This document shows, one piece after another, positions 35,697 to 43,824 of a stretch of DNA of 64,000 bases. The notes under the pieces are model-generated. The model ran no database searches. It saw only the letters and a list, made by a program, of their open reading frames with translations, and was not told the origin of the DNA. A program made the translations under genes and the position numbers. Origin of the DNA: Pseudomonadota bacterium (GTDB lineage: Bacteria > Pseudomonadota > Gammaproteobacteria > Burkholderiales > Burkholderiaceae_C). Every line of letters begins with the position of its first letter. The first letter of the stretch is position 1. The stretch covers positions 1-64,000 of the forward strand of contig JAJZAQ010000008.1 of the NCBI GenBank assembly GCA_021799355.1, given 5' to 3'.

Positions 35697-36221
35697 TCAG
35701 GCCTGCGCTGCGGCGGTGAACACGGCCGCATCCCAGCCGGCGATGCGGCACAGCGCGGCCTGCTCGTCGGTGAGTTGCGGGGCTTTCTGACCCGGCTGGG
35801 TGTGCGCGGTCTGGACCGACACCAGCGCGGCAATGGGCTGCGCGGTGTCGAGATACTTGGACAGCGCGGCCAGGTTGGTGGCGCCCAGCTCGCGCGCCCA
35901 GGCTTCCTGCGCCGGCAGCAGCCGACCGTCGGCCAGCGCGGGCTTGACCAGATCGTCGATGCGGCGGGCGTTGACCTCGGCGGTCAGCGCGGCCAGGTCG
36001 GCCTTGAGCTGCGCCATCACTTCGGCCGGCTGGGTGCTGGCCTTGAGCGCGGCCAGCGCTTCGCGTTCTTTTTTCAGCTCGGCCTGCGCCTGCTCGGCGG
36101 CGGCGCGGGCGGTGTCGGCTTCGGCCTTGAGGGCAGCCACGGCCGGGGCGAGCTGCTCGGGCGCCAGGGTGGACTGGCCCAGCGCGCTGGCGCAGGCCGC
36201 AACGAGGGTGGTGAGTTCCAT
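35697..36221 (-). CDS. Probable internal scaffold product (gpZ-like)
   Basis: A 174-residue product in the same frame as the protease gene, from ATG 36221. CGGAGA lies about 9 bases upstream. It contains only the coiled-coil scaffold part. Mu makes its scaffold gpZ from an internal start in gene I in the same way. It is inferred from the start site and by analogy. Confidence 0.55.
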   Translation of the reverse strand: MELTTLVAACASALGQSTLAPEQLAPAVAALKAEADTARAAAEQAQAELKKEREALAALKASTQPAEVMAQLKADLAALTAEVNARRIDDLVKPALADGRLLPAQEAWARELGATNLAALSKYLDTAQPIAALVSVQTAHTQPGQKAPQLTDEQAALCRIAGWDAAVFTAAAQA

Positions 36222-36791
36222 GTCGGGGGTCTCCGTGTCGAGGGGGTCGGTCGAGGGGTCGAGCTGACGCGCCGCGGCCACGGCGGCCATGCCGTCGAGC
36301 GCCGGGTCGTTGGTCAGGGCCGCGTGCAGCAGCCGGGTGACGGCGCCGGTGCGCCGGTCATACAGGAACACTGGGGAGAGGTAGCGGTACTCCCCGGCGG
36401 CGATCATCTGGCGGGCGCGCTCCGTCCAGCGCACATCCACCGCCCACAGCCCGGAGCCTTCGCGCCACTCCAGGCGGGAGAACCAGCCGGCCGCCGGCGC
36501 GGGCTGGCCGTTACTGCGGGCGTGCACCGTCTGGTGCTCGTAGTCGATGGGCAGCGGGTTCTTGCGTGCGGCGACCTGCTCGATCAGGCGCTGCGCGGTG
36601 GCGGCGTCGAGCACCCAGGCGGCGGCATCGGCGGGGCGGCCGTCGCTGGCGCGAAACGCGCCGGCGGGCAGCAGCTGCACCGCGCTGGGCACGGCACCGC
36701 CGGCCAGCTCGATCTGCGCGGCCAGCGCCGCCACGGCCAAAGCGGACGGACGGGCGGGCGACGGGACGGGCGATGGGGCGGACAGAATCAT
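35697..36791 (-). CDS. Mu-like head protease/scaffold protein (gpI)
   Basis: Encodes 364 residues. The N-terminal protease part (about 20-180) includes PLPIDYEHQT and AAGEYRYLSPVFLYDRRTG, as in Mu gp32. The C-terminal part (about 190-300) is a long coiled coil (KAEADTARAAAEQAQAELKK) typical of scaffolds. An in-frame ATG at 36221 (MELTTLVAAC) with CGGAGA upstream probably starts a separate scaffold product. It directs head assembly and is then degraded. Confidence 0.88.
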   Translation of the reverse strand: MILSAPSPVPSPARPSALAVAALAAQIELAGGAVPSAVQLLPAGAFRASDGRPADAAAWVLDAATAQRLIEQVAARKNPLPIDYEHQTVHARSNGQPAPAAGWFSRLEWREGSGLWAVDVRWTERARQMIAAGEYRYLSPVFLYDRRTGAVTRLLHAALTNDPALDGMAAVAAARQLDPSTDPLDTETPDMELTTLVAACASALGQSTLAPEQLAPAVAALKAEADTARAAAEQAQAELKKEREALAALKASTQPAEVMAQLKADLAALTAEVNARRIDDLVKPALADGRLLPAQEAWARELGATNLAALSKYLDTAQPIAALVSVQTAHTQPGQKAPQLTDEQAALCRIAGWDAAVFTAAAQA

Positions 36792-37091
36792 GCCGGCATT
36801 GCAGCCGGCGCCGCCCCTGCGGGACAGTAAACGTGTTTAGGATTTGTGCGGCAGCGCGCCCCGCGCTGCCCGACCGGCGCATTTCTGCGCCCGCCCCCGC
36901 GCCCGGCGGGGTTTGGCCCCGGTTTCGGGCCGCGACGCGGAGAGCCGGCCTGCCCACCCCGCCAGACCATCTTTAATTTTTGTCAGATCGCTTCGATTTT
37001 GATTTTCGCGGTCGCGGTAAGGGGTGTGTAGCGGCTCGGCGCGAAAACGGCTCTACGGGCCTTTTTTCCGAAAATCTGTAACAAGGCGGTT
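36792..37091. other. 300-base gap between head genes (promoter region?)
   Basis: No gene is supported. The part at about 36965-37090 is clearly more AT-rich than the phage average and could hold a promoter for the downstream (leftward) head and tail genes. Short frames crossing it have no start support. No intrinsic terminator was found on the minus strand. Confidence 0.45.
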
Positions 37092-37580
37092 TCAGTCCGG
37101 CCGCAGGTAGCCCGTGACGATGTCCACGATGGCCGCCTGGTCAGCCGCCGACAGGCCCAGAAACGGCCGCGCCGGAATGTCGCCCCAGGGGCTTTTCGGC
37201 CCCAGGCTGCGGCGGGCCGCGCCGAACTGCTGCACCCCGGCATAGACCAGCGCGGAGCCCACGGTCACGGCATCGCGGCTGACCAGCGACTGGATTTCGG
37301 TGGACAGCCGGCGCGTCTCGCCGATCAGCGCTCGCTTGCCCGCTGCGGCGCCCTTGCCCTTGAACAGCGCGCCGTAGCGCGCCAGCGTGACCGGGCTGTT
37401 GGGCGCCCAGCGCGAGCCGTCGGGCGCGGTGCCGCTGGCAAAGCGGCGCTTGGTGCTGTCGATCAGGTATTCGCCGACTTCCTGCAGCGCCGGGCGCAGG
37501 TCGCCCAGGTGCGCGGCCAGCGCATCGAGGGCGGACAGCGCCTGCGCGGCGTCGAAGCTGACGTAACGGGTCGCGGACAT
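37092..37580 (-). CDS. Mu gpG-like virion morphogenesis protein
   Basis: Encodes 162 residues of the phage virion morphogenesis family: LQEVGEYLIDSTKRRFASGTAPDGSRWAP, then VYAGVQQFGA and IPARPFLGLSAADQ. Mu gpG is a minor head/tail-joining protein, now regarded as a tail-completion type. It starts 5 bases after the gp30-like stop. Confidence 0.87.
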   Translation of the reverse strand: MSATRYVSFDAAQALSALDALAAHLGDLRPALQEVGEYLIDSTKRRFASGTAPDGSRWAPNSPVTLARYGALFKGKGAAAGKRALIGETRRLSTEIQSLVSRDAVTVGSALVYAGVQQFGAARRSLGPKSPWGDIPARPFLGLSAADQAAIVDIVTGYLRPD

Positions 37581-37585
37581 GATGG

Positions 37586-38401
37586 TCAAGGCGCAGGCGG
37601 GGCGCTGACCAACCCGGCGCCAGCGCGCGCCAGATCGTCGGCCAGGCCCTTGGCCAGCGGCGCAGGCAGGCTTTGCAGCTTGGCGGTGAGCGCGCGCAGG
37701 GTGTCGGCGCGGGTGCTGCCGGGGGCGTAGCCCCAGCCGCGGTCGATGCCCGGCGGCTCGCCGGTGGCCGGGTCGATGGCGTCCCAGCCGTCGGGCAGCG
37801 GCTTGTCGGGCTGGCCGCCCAGCCGCCGCGCGCCCGCGGCGCTGCGCGTGCCCACCACATAACACAAGCAACCCCACCCCGAAGGCGGATAGTGCGTCTG
37901 CCAGAACGGGTGATCGGGCGGCAGGGTCAGGCCGTTCCAGGCCAGGTGCTGCGGGCGGGGGTGCAGCACGCTGTCGTTGTGGCGGTAGACCCACCAGGCA
38001 AAGCCGCCTTCGCGCAGCTGGGCGTAGCGCCCGGCGGCGTAGGCGGTGGCGGTGTTGGTGGCGTAGATGATGCGGGTGCGCCAGGCCACGCCGGCGGCGC
38101 TGCCCTGCCCCGTCCAGCCCGTCCAGCCGCGCTCGGCGACGATGCGGCGAAAGTCGCGGCGGAACTGCTCGATGCTGCTGCCCTGGCTGATCGCCTGCTC
38201 CACGGCGGCGGCCAGATCGGCCAGCAGATCGGCCTCGGTGGCGCCGGCGACCATGAAGGCGGCGTCGTGCTCGGCCTTCCACAGATCGTCCCAGCGCAGG
38301 GTGGGGATGAGGCGCTGCAGCTTGGCGCGGAAAAACGCGATGGCCTCGGCAAACGGCAGCCGCGTGGCGCCGTCGAGCTGGCTGGGCTGCAGCTCAGCCA
38401 C
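37586..38401 (-). CDS. Mu gpF-like head morphogenesis protein (gp30)
   Basis: Encodes 271 residues of the SPP1 gp7/Mu gpF family. Landmarks are WKAEHDAAFMVAGA, RIIYATNTATAYAAGRYAQL, HNDSVLHPRPQHLAWNGLTL and HPFWQTHYPPSGWGCLC. It is a minor head protein associated with the portal. The start is GTG and overlaps the stop of a 36-residue frame. Confidence 0.9.
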   Translation of the reverse strand: MAELQPSQLDGATRLPFAEAIAFFRAKLQRLIPTLRWDDLWKAEHDAAFMVAGATEADLLADLAAAVEQAISQGSSIEQFRRDFRRIVAERGWTGWTGQGSAAGVAWRTRIIYATNTATAYAAGRYAQLREGGFAWWVYRHNDSVLHPRPQHLAWNGLTLPPDHPFWQTHYPPSGWGCLCYVVGTRSAAGARRLGGQPDKPLPDGWDAIDPATGEPPGIDRGWGYAPGSTRADTLRALTAKLQSLPAPLAKGLADDLARAGAGLVSAPPAP

Positions 38402-38504
38402 GGCGCGCCCCCTGCCGCAGGCGGCGCAGCAGCGGCAGCAGCCCCAGGCTGGCGCCGTCGGCCAGGCCGCGCCAGAAGGCGGCGCTGCGCAGCAGCCTAA
38501 GCAC
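38394..38504 (-). CDS. 36-residue coupled reading frame
   Basis: A GTG start overlaps the portal stop (GTGCTTAG), and its TGA lies just inside the gp30-like start. The product is basic and hydrophobic (AAFWRGLADGASLGLLPLLRR), possibly an amphipathic helix. It fills the whole gap between two conserved genes. It could be a real small protein or only a translational bridge coupling the flanking genes. Confidence 0.45.
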   Translation of the reverse strand: MLRLLRSAAFWRGLADGASLGLLPLLRRLRQGARRG

Positions 38505-40068
38505 TGCGCTGCTCCACGTCGTAGCGCCCGGCCAGTTGCGCGGTCAGCCGCGCGGCGGCCAGCGCCAGCACCAGCTCGTCACGCGGCAGGCTGCCGTAGG
38601 CGGCGAGGATCATGCCGCGCAGCGCGTCGAGGCTGTCGGCGTGCTCGGCCAGCGCGGCGATGCGGTCGATCCACTGCGCCAGCGCCGGGGCCGCCTGCGC
38701 GGCCAGGCGCTCGGCCAGATCGTCCGCCGGGGCCGGGGTGTCGGCGCTGGGGGCGGCGCGCAGCAGCGCTGGCAGTTGCCGCTGCGCGGCAGCGGCGGCG
38801 GGTGCAGCCGGCGGCGCGGGCGTCGCGGGGCTGGCCGACAGCACCGGCTCGCCCTCGGCGGGCTCGGGGATGCCCAGGCGCTGCGCGGCCCAGCGCGCCG
38901 GCACGGGCAGCCCCACGCTGACCAGCTTGGGCAGCGCCTCGCTCCACACGGCCACGTCTTCGGTTTCGTCCACCGAGAACACCCAGCGCGGAGCGGCGCG
39001 CACCGCCGTGTTGAGCGCCAGCAGCGGGCGCACCAGGTCGCGGCTCAAGCTGGCGGCGAGCTGGCGCAGGTCGGACAGCAGGATGTCCTCGCGCACGTCG
39101 TCGTGCACCTGCGCCGCGGCGTAGCTGCCCTTGCCGTCGACGGTGCTGGTGAGGGTGCCGCCGAGAATGGCTTTGCTGATCGCGCCTTCGGCCCAGTCCA
39201 CCATGGCCTTGAAGGGGTCGGACGCGCCGGTGGTGGCCTGCTGGAACTCGATGGACATGCCTTCGGGCAGGATGCCCGCAGCCGCATGGCCGATGTTGGT
39301 GACGGCCTGCATCAGGGTGTCGCGCTCGTCCTGGCTGGCGCCGGCGGGGTAGCGGCCCAGGCGCAGCGGCTGGCCGTAGATCTCCAGGAATTCGGCCCAG
39401 TCGCGGCTGGCGTAGTGCCGCAGCAGATACGGCCAGGCCAGCACCCGCGCCAGCGCGCTGCGTCCCAGATAGCCGGTGTTGGCGTCGTGCCGGTGGGCGA
39501 TCCAGCCCAGCGGCTGCAGCGGCTGCACGCCCTGCGGCGTCTGCAGGCCGAAGCGCCCGGCCATGTCCACGGCAAACCATTCGGCGTCGCGCAGCTCGAT
39601 GCGCTCGGGCCACCACCAGCCGTCGGCGGCGCGGCGCCAGGCGATTTCGGCGCAGGCGTAGCCCTTGAGGATGCCGTCGGTGAGGTCGTAGAGCAGGCGG
39701 TCGACGTCCAGCTCGGCGCGCAGCCGGTCTTCCAGCGCGGCGATGGCGTCGCGCTCGGCGGCGCTGCACCCGTCGGGCGGCTGCAGATGCCAGCTGGCGG
39801 TGAGCACGGCGCGGCGGCGCTTGGTCAGCTCGGCGAACAAATGCGCGTCGCGCTCTTGCATGTCGGCGGCCAGCGCCGCCTGCGCTTGCAGGCTGCCGCC
39901 GTCGGCGTCGAGCAAAAGCCCGGCCAGCCGCGCCGGGGTGAGGTGGTTGGCCGGATGGTTGCCCAGCGGGCGCGGCACCAGGCCGACGCGGGCGGTCTGC
40001 GGGTCGCCCGTCTGCGGGCGGGTGGATGGCGGCAAGGGGTTGCCGTCGGCGTCTAGTAGCGTGACCAT
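38497..40068 (-). CDS. Mu-like portal protein (DUF935, gp29)
   Basis: Encodes 523 residues. The DUF935 pattern is clear: a TPARLAGLLLDADGG N-terminal block, LFAELTKRRRAVLTASWHL, GYACAEIAWRR and WAEFLEIYGQPLRLGRYP. It forms the dodecameric portal through which DNA is packaged. It overlaps the terminase gene by 16 bases, as is usual in this packed module. Confidence 0.92.
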   Translation of the reverse strand: MVTLLDADGNPLPPSTRPQTGDPQTARVGLVPRPLGNHPANHLTPARLAGLLLDADGGSLQAQAALAADMQERDAHLFAELTKRRRAVLTASWHLQPPDGCSAAERDAIAALEDRLRAELDVDRLLYDLTDGILKGYACAEIAWRRAADGWWWPERIELRDAEWFAVDMAGRFGLQTPQGVQPLQPLGWIAHRHDANTGYLGRSALARVLAWPYLLRHYASRDWAEFLEIYGQPLRLGRYPAGASQDERDTLMQAVTNIGHAAAGILPEGMSIEFQQATTGASDPFKAMVDWAEGAISKAILGGTLTSTVDGKGSYAAAQVHDDVREDILLSDLRQLAASLSRDLVRPLLALNTAVRAAPRWVFSVDETEDVAVWSEALPKLVSVGLPVPARWAAQRLGIPEPAEGEPVLSASPATPAPPAAPAAAAAQRQLPALLRAAPSADTPAPADDLAERLAAQAAPALAQWIDRIAALAEHADSLDALRGMILAAYGSLPRDELVLALAAARLTAQLAGRYDVEQRSA

Positions 40069-41396
40069 GCTCCGGCCCTCCGGGTGAAATCGTCATCGTC
40101 CCAGGCGGGATGCCGCGGCGCGGCTTCGAACGGGGCGATCACCAGCCGCTGCCCCTGCCCGGCGGCGGCGGCCAGCGCCAGCGCCCAGAAGCGGTCGGCG
40201 TGGCCGGCCTCGCTGCGCTCGGCCACCAGCCGCGGCGCGCCGGTGGCCCCGGCCTCGCGCTTGACGCTGTGCAGGTCGGCGCGCAGCTCCGGGCGCGGCG
40301 GAATGCGCAGCGCGCGGTCTTCCATGCGCTGCTTGAGCGCGGTGGCCAGGTCGAGCTTGCGCGCCGGCGAAAACAGCACCCCTTCCACCCGCAGCATGCC
40401 GTGGCGGCGCTTGGCCTCTTCGACGGGCATTTCGCCCAGGCCCGTCTGGTCGAGCGCGGCGCGCACCACGCGGTAGCGGCGCATGACCTGGTCGAACGCG
40501 GCCAGCTGCTCGGCAAAGCTCACCCGGCGCAGCTCGATCAACTCGCGGCACCACAGCACGTCGCCCACCTCTTCGAGCACGGCGATCACCGTGAGGTCGC
40601 CGCGGGCGGCAAAGTCCATGCCCACGAAGCACGGCCCGCCGCCATAGCCCTGCGGGTCGCCGGCCTCGGCGCTTTCGCAAGCGCCGATCAGCTCATACGG
40701 CAGCCAGGCGGCGGCGGCATCGACGAACTGGCACTCGAATTCCTGCGCCCAGGCCTCGGGGTCGCCCATGGCGCGCCTGAGCTGCTCCACGTCGCGCGGC
40801 AGGCCGTCGGCCACGGCGTCGTGAATGGTCACCACGTGCCGCGAAAACACCCCGTCGGGCGCGGTCATGATGTCGTGAAACTTGTCGCCCACGCCGTTGG
40901 GCGTGGAAATCACCCGCAGCTTCAGCCCGGGCTTGCTCACCACCGGCAGCAGCGCCGTCCACACCGCGCGGTTGTCCTGGTGGTGGGCGAATTCGTCGAG
41001 GATCAGGTTGTCGCTCATGCCGCGCGCCGTGCTGGGCTTGCTGGCAATGGCGCGGATGTAGGAGCCGCCGGGCAGCCGCACGGCCTGCGCCAGTTCGTCG
41101 GCCTCCATGGGCATTTCCAGCGCCTGGAATGCGGCTTTGAAGGCGCGCAGATGCAGCTTGACGCCGGCCTCCATCGCGTCGATGGCGCGTGCCTGGCTGA
41201 CCGACAGAATCGTCCAGCGCGCCACCCGCCCCTCGGCCTCGGCCTGCAGCACGTCGAGCACGGCTTCCAGGGTGGTGGTGAAGGTCTTGCCCGTCTGCCG
41301 GCTCCACATCCCCGCCTTGAAGCGCGAAGCGTCGGCCAGATACCGACGCTGATAGGGGTAGAGCACCGGCGCGGCGCCGGCTGCCGGTTCAGCCAT
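40053..41396 (-). CDS. Mu-like terminase large subunit (gp28)
   Basis: Encodes 447 residues. The ATPase part has a Walker A-like SRQTGKT (about 32-38) and Walker B NLILDEFAH (about 130-138). The nuclease part begins FVGMDFAARGDLTVIA with its metal-binding aspartates. It cuts and pumps phage DNA by headful packaging, taking host DNA at the ends. It overlaps both neighbours by a few bases. Confidence 0.93.
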   Translation of the reverse strand: MAEPAAGAAPVLYPYQRRYLADASRFKAGMWSRQTGKTFTTTLEAVLDVLQAEAEGRVARWTILSVSQARAIDAMEAGVKLHLRAFKAAFQALEMPMEADELAQAVRLPGGSYIRAIASKPSTARGMSDNLILDEFAHHQDNRAVWTALLPVVSKPGLKLRVISTPNGVGDKFHDIMTAPDGVFSRHVVTIHDAVADGLPRDVEQLRRAMGDPEAWAQEFECQFVDAAAAWLPYELIGACESAEAGDPQGYGGGPCFVGMDFAARGDLTVIAVLEEVGDVLWCRELIELRRVSFAEQLAAFDQVMRRYRVVRAALDQTGLGEMPVEEAKRRHGMLRVEGVLFSPARKLDLATALKQRMEDRALRIPPRPELRADLHSVKREAGATGAPRLVAERSEAGHADRFWALALAAAAGQGQRLVIAPFEAAPRHPAWDDDDFTRRAGAWSRY

Positions 41397-41919
41397 ACAG
41401 CGCCTCGCGCACGGCTTTGAGGGTGTCGGCGTCCAGGCGGCGCTGGCCTTTGCCCTGCGCGGCTTCCAGCGCGTCCAGGCGGGCGCGCACTTCGTCGGCC
41501 CACTTCTTCTGCCCGATGCTGGCGCGGCTGGCCTCGGCCATCGCGCGGGCGGCTGCGCCCAGCAGCTTGACGCGCTCGGCCGGGTCGGCCTGGTCTTCGG
41601 CCTCTTGCAGGTTGAGCAGGGCGTCGAACATGGCCGACTGCACCAGCGAAATCACCGCGGCGCTGCGCTCGTCGGCGGCGTCGGGGGCGGCCTGGGCGAT
41701 CAGCCTCGCCGCCTCGGTGCTGGCGCGGATGGCGTCGAGCTTGCGCTGCAGCGCCGAGCCATAGCGGTGCAGGCTGCTCTTGGACACCTCCACCCCGTGC
41801 TCGCGCAGCACCAGCGCTTCGAGCTGCTCGTAGCCCGAGAACCCCCGCGCGATGAGCAACTTGTCGATGGCCTGCCGCACTTCGGGCGGCAGGGTGGAGA
41901 TTTTGTCGCGCCGCGGCAT
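41389..41919 (-). CDS. Mu gp27-like protein (DUF3486, small terminase position)
   Basis: Encodes 176 residues. DUF3486 landmarks are the helix-turn-helix-like N-terminus (LPPEVRQAIDKLLIARGFSGYEQL, VSKSSLHRYGSALQRKL) and a long helical C-terminus. The position before the large terminase suggests the DNA-recognition (small terminase) role. The start is the ATG in GCCGCGGCAT (plus-strand reading). Confidence 0.87.
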   Translation of the reverse strand: MPRRDKISTLPPEVRQAIDKLLIARGFSGYEQLEALVLREHGVEVSKSSLHRYGSALQRKLDAIRASTEAARLIAQAAPDAADERSAAVISLVQSAMFDALLNLQEAEDQADPAERVKLLGAAARAMAEASRASIGQKKWADEVRARLDALEAAQGKGQRRLDADTLKAVREALYG

Positions 41920-41930
41920 CGGGGCGCCCC

Positions 41931-42233
41931 TTACGGCAGTGGCCGGGCCACGCCCGGCACCCGCGCAATGCCGCGGGCGGCGTCCATGCCGCGCGGGGTG
42001 AGCGCAGCCGTCCATTGCGCCGATGCGCCATCGCCGATCTGGCTCACGCTCACCAGCCCGGCCTCTTCCAGCCAGGCCAGCTGCACGCGCAGCGCATCGG
42101 CGGCCAGCGGCGCGGCCATGCTCTGCAAAAAGGCCCCGAGCAGCCGCTCGGGCAGGGTGTAGCCGGCGGCTTGCTCCAGCGCCTTGAGCAGCAGCAGGCG
42201 CTGGTCGGCCAGAAGGTGCTGGGCGTAGCTCAT
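41931..42233 (-). CDS. Mu gp26-like winged-helix protein
   Basis: Encodes 100 residues. The form matches the small ArsR-like gp26 protein of Mu-like phages: LLADQRLLLLKALEQAAGYTL and VQLAWLEEAGLVSV, a probable winged helix. The start overlaps the preceding stop by 4 bases (ATGA). The role is unknown, probably DNA binding for packaging or late control. Confidence 0.8.
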   Translation of the reverse strand: MSYAQHLLADQRLLLLKALEQAAGYTLPERLLGAFLQSMAAPLAADALRVQLAWLEEAGLVSVSQIGDGASAQWTAALTPRGMDAARGIARVPGVARPLP

Positions 42234-42562
42234 TTTTGGTTCAGCAGGTGGCTTTCGATGCGGTGGATGGTCTGCACCTGCGCGTCGAGCGTGCCGGCGA
42301 CGCGGTGCAGGTTTTCGCTGACGCTGTTGAGGCGCTCATACAGCTTGGCCAGGTCGTTGTGCGTGGGCGCGTGCAGCACGGCGCTCTCGATCTTGTCCAG
42401 CCGGCTTTCCAGGCGCTCGACATCCTCGTTGACCTCGGTGATCTTTTTCAGCGCATCGAGCGAGTGACGGATGCTGTAGCTGTAGATCGCCAGCACGCCG
42501 ATGAACACGGTCTGCAGCAGGTCGATCGGCGGAATCAGGGTGAGCAGGGAGCGCAAATCCAT
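42230..42562 (-). CDS. Mu gp25-like membrane protein (DUF2730)
   Basis: Encodes 110 residues: an N-terminal membrane helix (about 12-32, LIPPIDLLQTVFIGVLAIYSY) and a long coiled coil (about 35-105). DUF2730 proteins hold this place between lysis and packaging genes in Mu-like phages. The function is unknown. Confidence 0.85.
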   Translation of the reverse strand: MDLRSLLTLIPPIDLLQTVFIGVLAIYSYSIRHSLDALKKITEVNEDVERLESRLDKIESAVLHAPTHNDLAKLYERLNSVSENLHRVAGTLDAQVQTIHRIESHLLNQK

Positions 42563-42571
42563 GGGCGTTTC

Positions 42572-42883
42572 TCAGCGTCCGGGGTGGCGCCGCCCGGTGC
42601 GGCGCAGCAGGTCTTGTTCGTCCTCATAGGCCAGAAAGCACTCGCGGTCGCACCAGCGCTGATCCGGCCCCACGGGCTGGCGGCAGTAGTGGCACTGGCC
42701 GTCGGGCTCCGGCCCGGTGGGCGCGCGCCGGGCGCGGTACTGCTCCAGCAGCTTTTCGTTCTGGGTGTCGGCTTGATCGGCGAGGTCTGGCATGCGCGGC
42801 AGGTTACGGGCGGGTGGCTGCGGCGCACAGAAAACGCATTTACAGAGCGCGGCGCGGATGGCGGCCCGCAGGCGGCGCATCAT
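42572..42883 (-). CDS. C4 zinc-ribbon phage protein
   Basis: Encodes 103 residues. A C-terminal zinc ribbon is visible as CHYCRQPVGPDQRWCDRECF (four ligand cysteines and one more), followed by LAYEDEQDLLRR. Similar short C4 proteins lie beside gp25 in other Mu-like phages. The start overlaps the spanin stop; MPDLADQAD is an alternative internal start. The role is unknown. Confidence 0.7.
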   Translation of the reverse strand: MMRRLRAAIRAALCKCVFCAPQPPARNLPRMPDLADQADTQNEKLLEQYRARRAPTGPEPDGQCHYCRQPVGPDQRWCDRECFLAYEDEQDLLRRTGRRHPGR

Positions 42884-43458
42884 GGCTGCGCCTCGTGCGC
42901 GCGCTGCGCCCAATCGCGCAGCGCGTCGACGCGGGCGCGGCACGTCTCGTACATCTGCTGCGCGGCGGCGATCCACCCCGCTACGGCCTGCTCGCTGGCG
43001 CCGGCAAGTCCGCCGGGATCGGCGGCAGGCTCGGCAGGGGCGCGAGCAGCGCTGCCGGCGGCTTGGGGCAGACGCAGGCCGGCACCACCGGGCGCGGCGC
43101 TGGCGTTGAGCACCCGCACAGCGCCAGCAGACAGGCACTGGCGAGAAGCAGAGGTGACGGCGGCAAGGTCATGGCGGGTTTTCTCCAGAGTGGCGCGGGC
43201 GGCGGCTTCGCGCGATTGCGCGGTGGAAACGGCGGCATCGGCAGCGGCCAGCGCGGCCTGCAAGCGCGCGGTGTTGGCCCGCTCGGCAGCGGCCAGGGCC
43301 TCGGCGGCCTGGCGGTCGCGCGCCGCGGCAGCGGCCTCCACGCGGGCCAGGGTGGCGCTGGCGCGCTGGTGCGCCACCCACCAGCCGGCGGCAAACGCGC
43401 CGGCCAGCAGCGCGACGGCCGCGGCGATGCGCAGCGTGGGCAGCGGCAGCGGGATCAT
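42880..43458 (-). CDS. Rz-like inner-membrane spanin
   Basis: Encodes 192 residues with one N-terminal membrane helix (about 8-25) and a long Ala-rich coiled coil (about 30-90), then a periplasmic C-terminus. This is the form of an i-spanin that, with the outer-membrane lipoprotein, fuses the two membranes in the last step of lysis. The 63-residue Rz1-like lipoprotein is encoded inside it in another frame. The start overlaps the preceding stop by 4 bases. Confidence 0.75.
   Translation of the reverse strand: MIPLPLPTLRIAAAVALLAGAFAAGWWVAHQRASATLARVEAAAAARDRQAAEALAAAERANTARLQAALAAADAAVSTAQSREAAARATLEKTRHDLAAVTSASRQCLSAGAVRVLNASAAPGGAGLRLPQAAGSAARAPAEPAADPGGLAGASEQAVAGWIAAAQQMYETCRARVDALRDWAQRAHEAQP
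42981..43172 (-). CDS. Rz1-like outer-membrane lipoprotein embedded in Rz
   Basis: Encodes 63 residues wholly inside the Rz frame, in a different register. It has a signal sequence with lipobox LALCGC (lipidated C21) and a proline-rich mature part (PRPVVPACVCPKPP). This is the classic embedded o-spanin design of lambda. The ORF is short, but lipobox, proline content and location together make it convincing. Confidence 0.78.
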   Translation of the reverse strand: MTLPPSPLLLASACLLALCGCSTPAPRPVVPACVCPKPPAALLAPLPSLPPIPADLPAPASRP

Positions 43459-43628
43459 TCGCAGCGCTCCCACACGGCCAGCAGCAGATGCACCAGCCCG
43501 GCGCCGCCGGCGACCAGGCCGCCCAGCGCGAACACGGCCAGCGCCAGCGGCGCGGCCAGCAGCACCAGCGCGGTGACGGCGACGGCGTAGCGGCGGGGAT
43601 GGGTCGAGCGGTCAGGCAGCAGGCGCAT
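43455..43628 (-). CDS. 57-residue membrane protein in the lysis cassette
   Basis: Two hydrophobic helices (about 15-35 and 38-54) after a basic N-terminus (RLLPDRSTHPRRYAVAV). It overlaps the holin-like gene by 17 bases upstream and the spanin start by 4 bases downstream. It could be a holin, an antiholin or another lysis helper. Confidence 0.62.
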   Translation of the reverse strand: MRLLPDRSTHPRRYAVAVTALVLLAAPLALAVFALGGLVAGGAGLVHLLLAVWERCE

Positions 43629-43824
43629 CGCGGTCTCCGGGGCGGCTGGTGCCGAACCATGCGCCCATCGCCAGGCCGAAACTCGGGCCGATGCCGGCGA
43701 TGAAACTCTGCACGTCCAGCCGGTCGTGCAGCAGCGCCCAGATGAGGCTGCCCACGTAGGCCGCGCCCAGCAGCACCGTGACGGCGGCGCGGAAGTTGAA
43801 CGCGGCGCGGGAAAAGTCGGTCAT
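43612..43824 (-). CDS. Small holin-like membrane protein
   Basis: Encodes 70 residues with two hydrophobic segments (about 12-31 and 40-58) and a short charged tail. The start overlaps the endolysin stop by 4 bases. A holin or pinholin fits the SAR-type endolysin upstream. No sequence family is recognised with certainty. Confidence 0.65.
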   Translation of the reverse strand: MTDFSRAAFNFRAAVTVLLGAAYVGSLIWALLHDRLDVQSFIAGIGPSFGLAMGAWFGTSRPGDRDAPAA

